The notes under the pieces are model-generated. The model made no database searches and was not told the DNA's origin. It worked only from the letters and a program-made list of their open reading frames with translations. Of a DNA stretch of 64,000 nucleotides, positions 31,955-43,907 are shown one piece after another (the stretch's first letter is position 1; each line of letters opens with the position of its first letter). The DNA lies in the NCBI GenBank assembly GCA_036971715.1, contig JAVHJL010000011.1, forward strand, positions 124,001 to 188,000, read 5' to 3'. The position numbers were made by a program, and so were the translations under genes. The DNA is from Arthrobotrys musiformis. Taxonomy: Eukaryota; Ascomycota; Orbiliomycetes; Orbiliales; Orbiliaceae.

Positions 31955-33271
31955 TTTAGCTGTATTTTATATCGATATATATCTAGTATTACTGACTACA
32001 AGGAAGTATGGTGAAGTCGATGGTTTGTAGTGATGAGGATGTGGAGGGTGCACCTCAAAAAAAATCTTTTGTAGGCCTATGGTCAGATCTACATTAATTG
32101 CTCGGAGACCATGTATACGGTGTAGATCTATGGTATAGTGAGCATGATATCGATGATCTTGATCTATTAATTCAAGCATCTGGGCTGCAGGGCACGCGGA
32201 TATTTCGTGGCATGTAGTATACCGGCAAGTTATTATCACGTCTTTCTCTTTTGTGTTATAATTACATCCGCTTATAGGTTTTATATCATGACCAATCGCT
32301 ATTTTGATACACGTTTGTATATGAGAATGTGTATATCAAAGCCGTCAGTCAAGTAGATCCAGACGGATCATATCCCACCCTCTATGAAAAATTTTAGAGC
32401 ACAGACCATTTTGATACCTTTATCAACCTCATTCATTTAGCATTTGAGCTGCATCCTGTCAATATATATCAAACGAAAGTGGCAGTGGATAGGATAGTAA
32501 TATCCAACCCCGACTCTCGCGGTGATAAGGAAGAAGTGTTGGCTGTGTGGTATTTGTGTGGGTCCCAAAAAGGCAAGTCTTGGCAACGGATCTGGAGGCG
32601 GAGGCTTGGCGGCTGCTATCAGATCGAATCATCGTGGATCATATCGCCTTGCTTGAGGTATCCATAGTATGTATACTAGTAGTAGTACAGGTGAGGTTGT
32701 GTATTCCACAAGGATCCGACCAGGTGTTCCGCCTGCTGTTGGTACATTCAATGAAGAGTTCGACCAATGGAGCACCACCAATTGAACCACCAGCATTTTT
32801 AGCTCGTCTGAAAGAAGAAAATATGACGAAATGGCACTTCCCTAAATTCCTGTCTTAGAGAAAAAAATATACTAAAAAAATAAAAATTTTGTTTGCTGTC
32901 AAACAGCTCGCTTTTTTTTTTTTTTTGGTCTTGAAGGGCCTTCCTTTTCAACCTCAACTCCAACACACACACACTTTTTCTTCAACCTCAACTTCAACCT
33001 CGAACAACCTCTTCACCACCATCGCCACCATCACCACCATCGTTTCTATCCGCCCTTTCAGGATAGAAATACCGGACTCACCAGCTTCAGATACAGCTGC
33101 TGCGTCCTGCGTGTGTGATTTGTAGATTCTATTGGCCTCTAATCACTACCAACTGAAGCTTACGAAAGTCGGAAAAACCCCCCACTTCTCAAGCTCAGCC
33201 CACTACGAGGGAGAAAAAATCTAACCCCACTTCACGACCTCCTTCCCTCGACAAATACATCTCCATTCACA
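31955..33271. other. Intergenic between divergent KP4-like gene and ARB1
   Basis: 1.3 kb with no supported gene. The ARB1 side has AT-rich DNA including AAAAATTTT at 32882-32890, a T15 run at 32912-32926, and a CAACCTCAACTTCAACCTC-type pyrimidine leader at about 32950-33030 typical of fungal 5' UTRs. The KP4-like side has TATATCGATATATAT close to the start at 31954. Confidence 0.5.
32882..32890 (+). promoter_or_regulatory. RRPE-like element upstream of ARB1
   Basis: AAAAATTTT is the core of the ribosomal RNA processing element that marks yeast ribosome-biogenesis promoters. It lies about 380 bp before the ARB1 start. Given how AT-rich the stretch is, a chance match is quite possible. Confidence 0.25.
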
Positions 33272-35322
33272 ATGCCACCAGTTTCTGCTTCCAAGGCCAA
33301 GCGAGAGGCCAAGAAGGCCGCCAAAGCCGCTGGCGGTGATGACGATAAGCCAAAGAAGACCGCTGCCTCCCGTGCCGCATCCAAGGCCGGCTCCAAAGCT
33401 GGCTCCAAAGCCTCGTCCGTAGCTGGCGATAGCACTCCCCCCGAAGTTTCCGTTGCCGATGACGCTGCAACCTCTGCATCTGCTCTCGCCGACGTTGCAA
33501 AACTCACACTCCAAGAAGATAAAGACGGTCTCTCTGACCGTGTCACAACCGGTGTCCTGGCATCCCTCGTTAGCTCCAGGGATTGCAAGATCGATTCCGC
33601 CTCTCTCGTGTTCCACGGAAAAGTCCTGCTCGGTGATACCACTATCGAACTCAACTTCGGACGAAGATACGGTCTGTTGGGTGAGAACGGTTGCGGTAAG
33701 AGTACGTTGCTGAAGAGTATCGCCAAGAGAGAATATCCTGTCCCCGAGCACATCGATGTCTACCTGCTCAACGAACCAGCCGACCCTACCTCCCTGGGAG
33801 CTTTGGAGTATGTCGTCAGGGAAGCAGAAAACGAAATGAAGCGTCTAGACTCTCTGGCGGAAGAAATCTTGGAGAAGGACGGCCCCGAGTCTCCCATTCT
33901 CGAGGATCTGTACGAGGTATGCAAACCACCTTGAGATATAAACATTGAAAATAGAAAAAACGAAAAACAGCTAACAAATCATGCAGAGAATGGAACAAAT
34001 GGATCCCTCCACATTTGAAACGCGTGCCTCCCTCATTCTTACCGGTCTCGGCTTCAACCCCAAAACTATGAACAAGATGACCAAAGACATGTCCGGTGGT
34101 TGGCGTATGCGTGTCGCCCTCGCCAAGGCCCTCTTCGTCAAGCCATCCCTCCTCCTGCTCGACGACCCAACTGCCCATTTGGATCTCGAAGCTTGCGTGT
34201 GGCTTGAAGAATACCTCAAGAAATGGGAACGAACCCTCGTTCTCGTCTCTCACTCTCAGGATTTCTTGAACGGTGTCTGCACAAACATGATTGATATGAG
34301 ACAGAACAAGCTGATCTACTACGGTGGTAACTACGACTCTTATGTCAAGACCCGTGCCGAAAACGAGACAAATCAGATGAAGCAGTACCACAAGCAGCAA
34401 GAAGAAATCGCACACATCAAGAAGTTCATTGCATCCGCCGGTACCTATGCCAATCTCGTGCGACAGGCCAAATCCCGACAGAAGATCCTCGACAAGATGG
34501 AAGCCGACGGTCTCATCGAAAAGGTCGTCGGAGACAAGGTTTTCACATTCCGTTTCGCTGATGTCGAAAAACTGCCCCCTCCGGTTCTCAGCTTCGACGA
34601 CATCACTTTCAGCTACAGCGGTGAAGCTAAGGACAATCTATACGAAAGCCTCGATCTCGGTGTGGACATGGACTCCCGTGTCGCCCTCGTCGGCCCCAAC
34701 GGTGTCGGAAAATCCACCCTCCTTCGTATCATGACCGGAAAACTAAACCCCCAGGGCGGCCGAGTTTCCCGCCACACCCATCTCAAGCTCGGTCTCTACT
34801 CCCAACACTCTGCCGAACAGCTCGACCTCACAAAATCGGCACTTGATTTCTGCAGAGACAAATTCAGAGAAAAGAGTCAAGACTACCAATACTGGCGACA
34901 ACAGTTGGGAAGATACGGTTTGACTGGTGATGCCCAGACAGCGTTGATGGGCACATTGAGCGAGGGACAGAGGAGCAGAGTCGTTTTTGCACTATTGGCG
35001 ATCGAGGGACCGAATATGTTGTTGCTCGACGAACCTACCAACGGATTGGATATCCCTACCATCGACAGTTTGGCAGATGCTATCAACGAGTTCCAGGGTG
35101 GTGTTGTCGTCGTCAGTCACGATTTCAGGTTAGTCCCTTCTTTCAATTATTTCCAACATAAAGTGGATTAAATAAATTAACAACTTCAATCATAGATTGC
35201 TCGACAAAATTGCAAAGGACATCTTGGTCTGCGAGAACAAGACAGTCAGGAGATGGGACGGTTCGATTTCGGGGTACAAGGACTACTTGAGGAAGAAGAT
35301 GATTGCGAGCGGCGCCGTTTAA
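33272..35322 (+). CDS. ARB1: ABC-F ATPase Arb1 (ABCF2), ribosome biogenesis
   Basis: A 637-aa protein from three exons (33272-33916, 33987-35128, 35196-35322). The N-terminus is a Lys/Ala/Ser-rich extension. Two nucleotide-binding domains follow with no membrane segments. NBD1 has Walker A GENGCGKST, signature MSGGWRMR and Walker B LLLLDDPTAHLD; NBD2 has GPNGVGKST, signature LSEGQRSR and LLLDEPTNGLD. The linker contains the Arb1-typical FIASAGTYANLVRQAKSRQK. Arb1 shuttles between nucleus and cytoplasm and acts in 40S and 60S maturation in yeast. Walker B of NBD1 has Asp where the catalytic Glu normally sits; I believe fungal Arb1 proteins share this, but could not check. The start gives the usual MPPVSASKAKREAKK terminus. 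Confidence 0.93.
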
Positions 35323-37556
35323 ACGACATACCCTCTCAATCTTCCCCCTCTCACTTTGTTGTCAATATATCTAGTATATATATGAAGAAAAAACTAGGTA
35401 TCTACATATTTAATTTGTTCTCCTCCCTCTCACATCGCTGTGGGAGTTTTATAGTGCCCCCTCTTTCCTTTTTTTTTCATACGTATTTTTGTATAGGGTT
35501 GTGGGTATGGTTTAGGTGGGATGGAACGGAACGGTGGTGGAAAAGTGATTTTTTTTTTTGTCGATATATCATTTTTTTGGATCTCGAATAGATAGAATTA
35601 CTTTTTTTTTTTTCGGTAGCACTGGGGGCGGTAGATTACCTTTTTAGAAAATTACTTGGGTAGACATTTATAGATACTACAATTACCAAGACTACCAAGA
35701 CTACTATGACCGATGTTGGAAGAGGAGTTGGTGATGGAGGGTGCACTTAGGGGCGACTTTTGAAGTGATCGTAAAGCCGCTTCCTTGCGTAGTGCTTTGT
35801 TATGATAAATATGGTCGTTAACCTGTCACGACTCTGTAAATTGGTTTACTATATTCTAGGCTAGCTGCCGGTATAAAGGACCATCTGGAAGAGTTCCATG
35901 TTGCGAACCGAATTTAACATGATGTTTACAAATTATACATGGAAACTTTGGTAAGGCGTGACAAGAAATATACTGCGCCCTTTTCAGCCTTTTAATTCTT
36001 TAAGCAAGATCCTGCTTTTGAAGGGTTAAATATTTGAATACGTAGAGGTAAAATGGTATTTATTAAAATTTACAGATCCTCAATGGCGATTGAGATATCT
36101 GTAGTTTCATCAATTTACAGCCAAAGAATCCTTCAATAAAGCTAATATCTATAGATCTAGTGTGTACGAATTCTCTCAGCCAAGAGCAGAACAAAAAGTA
36201 CATAGTACATAGGCACAGAATTAAGAGTAATGTTATATCACATGGAATTTGGATATATATAAGCTCCGCTACATCGACTTTCCTTTCTGGATTCGATCAA
36301 ACTTAGGTAGTTAATTAAGTCTGGCTACGAGGCAAATTCGACCACTTAATGGAATTTAGTTGATAAAAATATTGAGTTACAATCGAGGGTGTGGGTATAC
36401 TAACTTCCTCCTGCTCCTACTCCTCTTCTTCTTGTTTTAGAGAAAAAGGGACTGTCGTAATAGGGGAAAACTTCGTCAATACTGTGATGTGGGAAAACTT
36501 TGTCATCCAGCAGAGCAGAATTTGGGAAAAGTTGCACGTCCTTCGGGCTCGCCAGTAATTGCCAGGTATACGTATCGATGATTCGGATAAAGATCTAATT
36601 TTTGGGCGGGCTTATTAACATGGTATCGTACCTAGACGCCACAATCGGGGACCGAGCAGACTTCAAAACTGTAAATCACGTCTCGAAAGGATTCAAAAAC
36701 ACAACTTTAAATTTGCATTACAGCATAATTCGAGACCAAGAGTTTCTTCAAGACTCTGGCTAGCTATACGTATAGAGTTTCGCTCATGCATGTATGTATG
36801 CTATATTGGATCTATGGAAGAATATTCTGATACAATGATGTTTCTACTCTTCGAAGATCTGGTCCGGATCTAGATACTGCGTTTGTTTTATCCAGCCTAT
36901 TCCAACCCCCCCGCGACTGATGCTGTATGAATATATTTCTGAGCTGAAGCTGCCAACTAGAGGCTCATGCGTAGATACAAATACCGTTATATCCTCTAGG
37001 CGTAGAGGGACGCATCAATGGTCTAAACTCTAAATCGACAGTTGAAGTCGGCGATTCGTTCATCAATTGATCAACCATAGTCGAGACATGTATTTTTCGA
37101 GAGTTTAACGTTTGGCCTGTAGAATTCAAGGAGTTTCGTATTAGGAATGTACATACGAGCCGTGAGGGCGGCAATGCATGAGCGAGGAGGAGCTGAAGTT
37201 GAAGTGATACGTATTACGGCCGTGCGCTGGAATAGAGTTGGGTGACTAGATTTATATTTGATTGCCCGCTGGCTGCTGGCTCTTTGAACCCAGCTTGTGA
37301 TCGATAATTTGCACCTATAGGTATCGAGATTGAGATAGTAAACCCACGGACCTCGGTTCATGGGCCGTTTGATATCGCTTGTAGGAAAAAGTTAAACTGT
37401 GCTGAGCTAGCAGCCTACGATATCACAAGCGGTTTATTGGCTGGCGGGCCGTCGTGCATAGATCCCAATCGCGATCATGAGCTGAAGCTTGTTCGATTCT
37501 CGTTTTGGGCCGTATAACTTCACACTTACTTGTACAGCTGTAGGCTCTCGCGTTTA

Positions 37557-37559
<3 letters not shown>

Positions 37560-37595
<36 letters not shown>
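37560..37595 (+). repeat. T36 homopolymer
   Basis: Thirty-six consecutive T residues, by far the longest homopolymer in the window, flanked by AAGCT on the left and GAAGCT on the right. On the minus strand it reads as a poly(A) run after a stretch containing GCTGCAGAATTTC, so a retroposed transcript end is possible. I could not find a target-site duplication. Confidence 0.85.
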
Positions 37596-37596
<1 letters not shown>

Positions 37597-40500
37597 AAGC
37601 TACAGGAAAGCTTAGATGAAATTCTGCAGCTGTACCCGAGCCCATGGGCACGGGGCCGGATGACCAGGTCGATTTCGACATCTCAGCTTTGAAACTAGTG
37701 GTTTGATTGATTATGTACATACATTCCTGTCCCATGTCGCATGTTGACAGACGTTCGCTTCACCCATCGGTCATCCCGATATTGTCTCCGGACCTGGACT
37801 AAGCTAACTAGCTCGAAGGGTAGAACTTGTGTTATTTTAGGTATCCATTTGAGACCAATTCTGTAGACACCATCACCAGTATATGCAGTACCGTCAGCGT
37901 CACTGTTACTTTGAATAGTTTGAAGTTAGTTAGATGTTGCCCCTAGGGCCCCTAGTGGGCGGAGTACAAGACAACGAGTTAGACAATATATATAATGCAT
38001 ATAATGTATACTATCTTAGGATCTCGGGTCTTATAGCCATATACCAACGAACACTGGGAATATTTGATTGTGGTATCATTAGTGGACTTGGCTTGCCGGC
38101 CGCGCTTTGCGCAATTGCAATTGCAATTGGTAGACAATGGAATCGTCTTCGTATTGATATATTGTTTATTGTGTCTTCGTAGCTTAAATTTGATATCTTT
38201 ACTATGCGTCCTCTGCAGATATCTAGATCTGCGGTGGTGGCTCACAAGTTATTGGGCCGAAGTCTATCGATATGCCAGGCAGCGTCTCGAGTTGAATCTA
38301 TTGCAATTTAACTTAAGATTAAAATTAATCCAGTATCGATATAATATTTCCAACTTCAACGAGCATGCCCTCTTGTAACTTTAAGATACCGCGCAACTCC
38401 ATAATAATTACACACAGCACAAAGTACTCAAAGATTAATGTGAGGACCGAGTCCACTCCGAGGAGAAACCTTAACCCCGTGACAGCACAGTCGCACCGCG
38501 CGTTGTGCATCCCGTCCCCACCGCACCCCCCATTTCAATCTCGTCTCCATGAAAAGAGAAGGTGTGGTCCTCCTCAGAATCTATTGCAAGGGTTTGTTTT
38601 TCTCCAGAAACTTTCCTGTTGAAGGAAACAGCCCAGTTAACCGAAGGCTGGGCTGTGGGTCCCTTTTTCGAACCTCTTGGCCACCATACGTTACGAGCAG
38701 CAAGCAACGGGAGGTTTAAAAAATTTACGCAGAGGTGTGTGCATGGTGGACTTTCTCAAGGGAAAACCCTGTCGCCGGGGACTTTTGCGATTCGTCGGTT
38801 CCAGTTGATTGTCGAGGATGTGGCACGGATCAAATGTGAGAGCTTGGGCCGGTTGAGCCAGAGCTGAACGCCGAAATAAACGGTGAGGTTTTAGGCTCCC
38901 CACTACTAATCAACTTGAATAGACGTCTATTGGCTGCAACAAAAGCTCGCCAGAACGGTTGCAGAAGGGAGTTGGAGGTGAGAGTGGAGCCGACCCTCGT
39001 GATTGTGATTATGTAAGTCAACCTGGATGTTTCAAGGAAATCAAATCTGTTTCTTTCGGCATCTTCCTTTTGGTATCATATATGCGGCTTGCCACCGTAC
39101 AGCGGCATAGATATCGAATCAGAATGGAATCTCATAAATCTGGGGGGATTATAGATCAAAAAGAGGATAGACGGTTCACTTAGGCAACAGAAACTGATCA
39201 CAATCATGGAGGCCGGTTTGTATCGATAGCCGGCAAGCCTAAGTTTGGCGACTGATACGAGATAATTGATATAGCAATCGACATTATGATATGTGTTCGA
39301 TTCTATCGACATTTGGGATTGGGTGGATTAGTAGATGACGGGATCCGAGCAGTTTGCGTACCTGATTTCCCAAACATACATACATACGCCGGCTATCCTT
39401 GGATTGGAAGGGCTGAATCATATGGTGATACGACTTGATGCGTGCCTGAACGGTGCATCATGTGGTATGCAGGTAGACATATCCAGCATCTTATCTGATA
39501 TTCTTCTTTTTTGATATAAATATGCGCTTAAGATTTTATTTTATTAACTCCGAGGAGGTGGGAGTGTGGAGGTTGATGTTCTATGGCTTCTAGAAAAAAA
39601 GACAAGGCTTCCATACAGGGTCGCCGTGCGCATTGGAGCTGCATACAGTGGCTGGCAGGCCGCCATGTGCTTTTGCCAACCTAGCCCTTGCTTCGTATAT
39701 TACATTGTAATTTTTGCGCACACGACCATAAAAAAAATTAAAGGTCTGTGATATCAACCTGCAGGGGCCTTTCTCTCTCCAGAAAAAAAAAAAAGTAGTC
39801 CGTATATTACATCTTAATATTAAATGTGTACCTCGATGAACCAGACCGTCAAAATTTAGTCCAGACGAGCTAAGCTGAGGTTGAAAGAGGCTCATGGGTG
39901 ACGCAGCGCCTCGGAATTCCCAAAGAAGTTCAGATCAAACAGAGTCTTAGCCTATAAAAAAATTTTCGCTGCCTAACACCCACCTCACTCCTGCAGTTCC
40001 AGCAGCCAACCCGTGTTTGATGTTCACCAGTCGCCGGTTGGCTAAGGACCCTCGCCGGAACACACAACAACAATCTGATCACACGTGGATGGAAAGGCCC
40101 ATGGGGTCGAATCCGATTTGGTACTTGGGCATCACTGTGCCGTTTTTTCGAGATATAGCTCGATGATCTATATATCTTTTTGGTCAGGGCGGGTCAGTCG
40201 TATATGTGCCTGTCTATAACGTCGAAACACGGTTTATTCTCCCCGCCCCGAAGTGCAGACATGTGAGAGGAAGTTCATCAAAAGTCCCTTACCTCAATTG
40301 AGTTAATGCATAGAAGCTCCTACACCTGTCAAGAAAGAAGTATCAAAAAGGATCTCCTGCAAGCCGTGTGCGTGCCGTCTCCAAGGTCCCCAGAGCTCGT
40401 CACTTGCAGTTAATGACAGGTAGTTATCGAACTATCGCTATCTCGATAATCATACTTTTGCGTCAGCTTCCATGCGGCGATATAGATCGATCGATTAAGG

Positions 40501-42122
40501 CACGCATGCGCATACAAAAGAAAAAGCGCTCAAATCATATTGCGATCCTCCTACCCAAATCCATGGTGAAAGTATAATCTAGTACCTTTTTCATCCCGTT
40601 ATTGTATAAACGTTCAAACCGCAGGTGGCATTTGTCGATAGTCCAGTCCAAAAAGATGCTTGTAAGCGGGAAAACTGAACATGGGCTATCCAAGATCTTT
40701 TACCCGTTCTGGGTCCCCAGGCTGACGCCCATGACCTAATGGCTTGCTCGCTTCGACCACCCCAGATTAGTCGAAAAACTCTTGTATTTGGTCGGGCGGT
40801 GCTGAACCTGTCAAGAAACAGACTTAGTTCTAACGTTCCATGCATCGTCACAGGGGGGAACGACCCTTAGGCCTTTGTCGTTTTTCTGTTCGGCGGCCCC
40901 TCAGGTCTCAAGGCAAGACACCTGTCGACAGCTGCGCATCGGTGCGCCAAAAACCCTCCACACATCCACTCTCCAATCGTATTTCCCACCAGGCTCTCCC
41001 TAATTTTCCAAGAGGAAGGGTGCGACATGCAGCTAGATGTCTCAAATCTGCAGACCGTTGATCTTCTGCCTTTTTTTACTTTTCTCTCGGGTGGGAAAAG
41101 AGGTGTGTGGAGACCTAATGTGAATGGTAAAGGTGGTGGAAATCGACAGGCAGAAACAAGCCACCGCGCCCCTCATACATCAAAAGATGTAGCTTTGCTC
41201 AACGACATCAGTCTGCATGAGCTGGAAAAGCAAATCGAATGAATGGGGACACCGACCGAAGCTTGCTGCTGTAAATTATATGTATGCTAAACCATTTTAG
41301 AATGGTTCGATTCACACCTTGTTTCCCCATGACATGAAGAGGTTCATGGACTATATATGAATAGAATGTTTCCCTTCAAGGGCCATGATGAAAAAGTCTT
41401 GTTTCCGTTTAGTCGCTTATGCAACATCATCAACCATCGAGGAGAGCAAGAACGATCTACCAGGATTCAATATTAGAAAAACAAAGCCTATTCAACTTTT
41501 AATTCCCCTTACGAACTTCCAATTTCTAGGAATAAACGACAAGAGCCTTGGCCGTCCATCTATTCAGACTGTTCGAGGCCCGTTTTGTTCTGCAGACTTG
41601 CCTTTAAGCTCCCTTTAGCTATTCCGACAAGTGTGCGGCAACAGCAGCTACCAAAGTGGGATTAAATTGGAATTTTTGCATAATACCGAGGAGATTCTTC
41701 CGTCCGGCCCCATTTTTTCAGAAGGGACATTAGCATTCTTCCATTAATTCTTCATCATTCACTCGTTCATCTATCCATACACTCTTTTTTTACTCCGCTC
41801 TTCGTAGATAGGATTTCTTTTTCAATTTTTTTCTCTTACGTCGTCGACGAAACATTAGCGGATACACTTTTCTGCACGTCCAGACTTTGATATCTCGGAC
41901 TGGACATCGCCAACCATTAGCATCGGTTACCGTTTTCGTCAAGTTACACAGGACATCTGCACAACACATTTCGAACTCCAACATTTCTACAAAGATCCTA
42001 TATTGTAGAATAGGCGGCCGGAAAGAACAAGCCCAGCACGCACAGACGATAAAAGAAGGATTCAGAGGGTAACAGTGGCTCTATTCTATTCCTAAGGCCT
42101 CTTGCAGGCCCTTGCGTCTTTA

Positions 42123-42137
42123 GGAGCCTTGAAGGCT
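42123..42137 (+). promoter_or_regulatory. 15-nt perfect palindrome in the GPCR leader
   Basis: GAGCCTT and AAGGCTC flank a single G, 68 bp before the GPCR start codon. Just upstream, GGCCT and AGGCC form a second short hairpin (about 42096-42110). Together they could fold in the 5' UTR or bind a dimeric factor. Structure by eye only. Confidence 0.35.
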
Positions 42138-42204
42138 CAAGACATAGGAGGATTCTATATATCGTTCTGGTTATTCGGACAACAATAATATACAAACCGT
42201 AACC

Positions 42205-43907
42205 ATGGCATTCACGACACTTTCGTTTACAATTGCCGTCTTGAACTTGATCGGTAGTCTTTCGTCGTTCCTTGGATCTGGATTCATTGTAGTGACCTAT
42301 TTACTATTACCGATCAAACGGCACTTTCGACATTCGTTGATTCTGAATTTGGCTATTGCAGGTGCGTTGATATATAACATCCTTGGTCGTCTTTAAAGTG
42401 ATATATAAAGACTAACACTTCCAATACAGATTTCATAAATAGCACAAACAACTCCACATCCGGCCTATGGCGGCTTATAGGGCGCAGGGAGATCCCAGAT
42501 AGCCCGGGCTGCGTTGCCAACGGCTTCTTGGGCCAACTATCAGTCCAAGCAACAGATACTTCCATCCTCGCCATAGCTATCGTTACAGTTTGGTCTCTCA
42601 CCCGTAAAACTACAATCTGCGAAACTCTTCCGAGGACGACAACAGCTCTAATCTGTGCTGCAACATGGATTCTCCCCCTGACCACTTCATTCATTGTCCT
42701 GGGTATGGGCCGATACGGACCAGTTTCTGGTAACTGGTGCTGGATTAAAGCTGAACCTTCATACTTTCGATACGTGATGACCCACGGCTGGCGATTCGCT
42801 TTCATCTTCAGTGAAATCGTCATGTACACATACCTACATTTCTATATCCGAAAACGGTTCGGTGCCTTTTTGGACGCCAGCCGGTGTAGCTCTCATACCG
42901 GACGATCAACGGTTCGCGATGTTGGTACGGAGTTTAGAAACGACTCCATGGCTATCAGATTGGACTCTGTAGCTGTCAGGCACGACTCCCTGGCTCCAGC
43001 TGAAGGAACACAACGATCCGATTCTCAAATGCCATTCAGCATCACCGACGAGGGCGACATCAGACCCGTCGGAGCTCGAGGACAGGATTTGGAATCCGGC
43101 GAAGCCTTCGTTCGAACTGATATCTGGATTTCGGAGACCTACGATGACAAATCACTCCCAGCCCACGCTGTCACAACCACCATCTCCAGCGCGAACAATA
43201 GCCTCGAGAAACCCAATACAGATCTAAGACCCGAAACCGCAAATACAATCGAAAGCCGCCGACCAAAATTCAGCAACCCCTTTGCCCACCGTCGAGCCGA
43301 CGCCGATGATCATTTGGCTGATGTTGATGAACACGAGGCTAATGATGAAAACGAGCGGAAAATCAGACAGCAAAATGCCTCGCGGTCGAGAAGGGTGAGG
43401 AGAATCTTACTATTGAATGCGTACCCGGCTATGTATATTCTCCTATGGATTCCAGGAATTACCAACCGTCTCATCGAAGCTTCGGGTGGGAAGAGCTCAG
43501 TAATGCAGATTATGCAAGCGAGCACACAATTCGTGGGATTGGCGAATGCAATCACATACGGCTGGAACGAAAGAGTTTGGAGGCAGCTAAAGGACCACAT
43601 CGCTGACAGATGGGGTAGCGACAGGAAGAGAAGCGTGGAAGAACTCGCGGTCCAGAAAGTTGAGCTCGAGAACAGACTCAGAGTTGGATTGAAGGGCAGC
43701 AAAGAGCGTCTCCGTGAAATCCGAGATGGATTGAGAAGCCCAAACAAGAGAGATGAAGATGAATTGCCACTCGATAACCACGGTCAATTGATGTACGTCA
43801 ATGGCAGGTGGGAGTGGAGTCAAACTGCCAGTATAAACTCCCAAGACGGAGATGCAGATGACCGTGAGATCCCGCGAGACCCAGGCCCTCGAAGAGAGCA
43901 GTCTTAA
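42205..43907 (+). CDS. Seven-transmembrane GPCR, cAMP-receptor-like (fungal Git3/Dicty-CAR-type)
   Basis: A 544-aa protein from two exons (42205-42361 and 42430-43907). Helix 1 is FTIAVLNLIGSLSSFLGSGF; later helices include DTSILAIAIVTVWSL, ATWILPLTTSFIVLG and WRFAFIFSEIVMYTYLHFYI. The extracellular GNWCWIKAEPSYFRYV loop is a strong mark of the cAMP-receptor-like class. A third intracellular loop of about 180 residues, hydrophilic and acidic, separates helix 5 from helix 6 (ILLLNAYPAMYILLWIPGIT) and helix 7 (SVMQIMQASTQFVGLANAIT). The C-terminal tail is about 110 residues, charged and probably coiled. Such receptors sense nutrients or carbon state and couple to heterotrimeric G proteins; the ligand here is unknown. 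There is no neighbour of related function, and kilobases of empty DNA lie on both sides. Confidence 0.85.

Larger units (their letters stand above)
35323..42204. other. 6.9-kb gene-poor region
   Basis: No coding gene can be supported here; open frames are under 110 codons, overlap on both strands and have no recognisable domain. Near 35323-35640 is the ARB1 3' UTR with several T runs. Seen inside: a T36 run (37560-37595), a triple GCAATT repeat (about 38111-38129), and many short palindromes such as TATATATA and GATATC. I found no tRNA box pair, LTR, terminal inverted repeat or transposase frame by eye. The region could hold long non-coding RNAs or decayed repeats. Confidence 0.5.
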
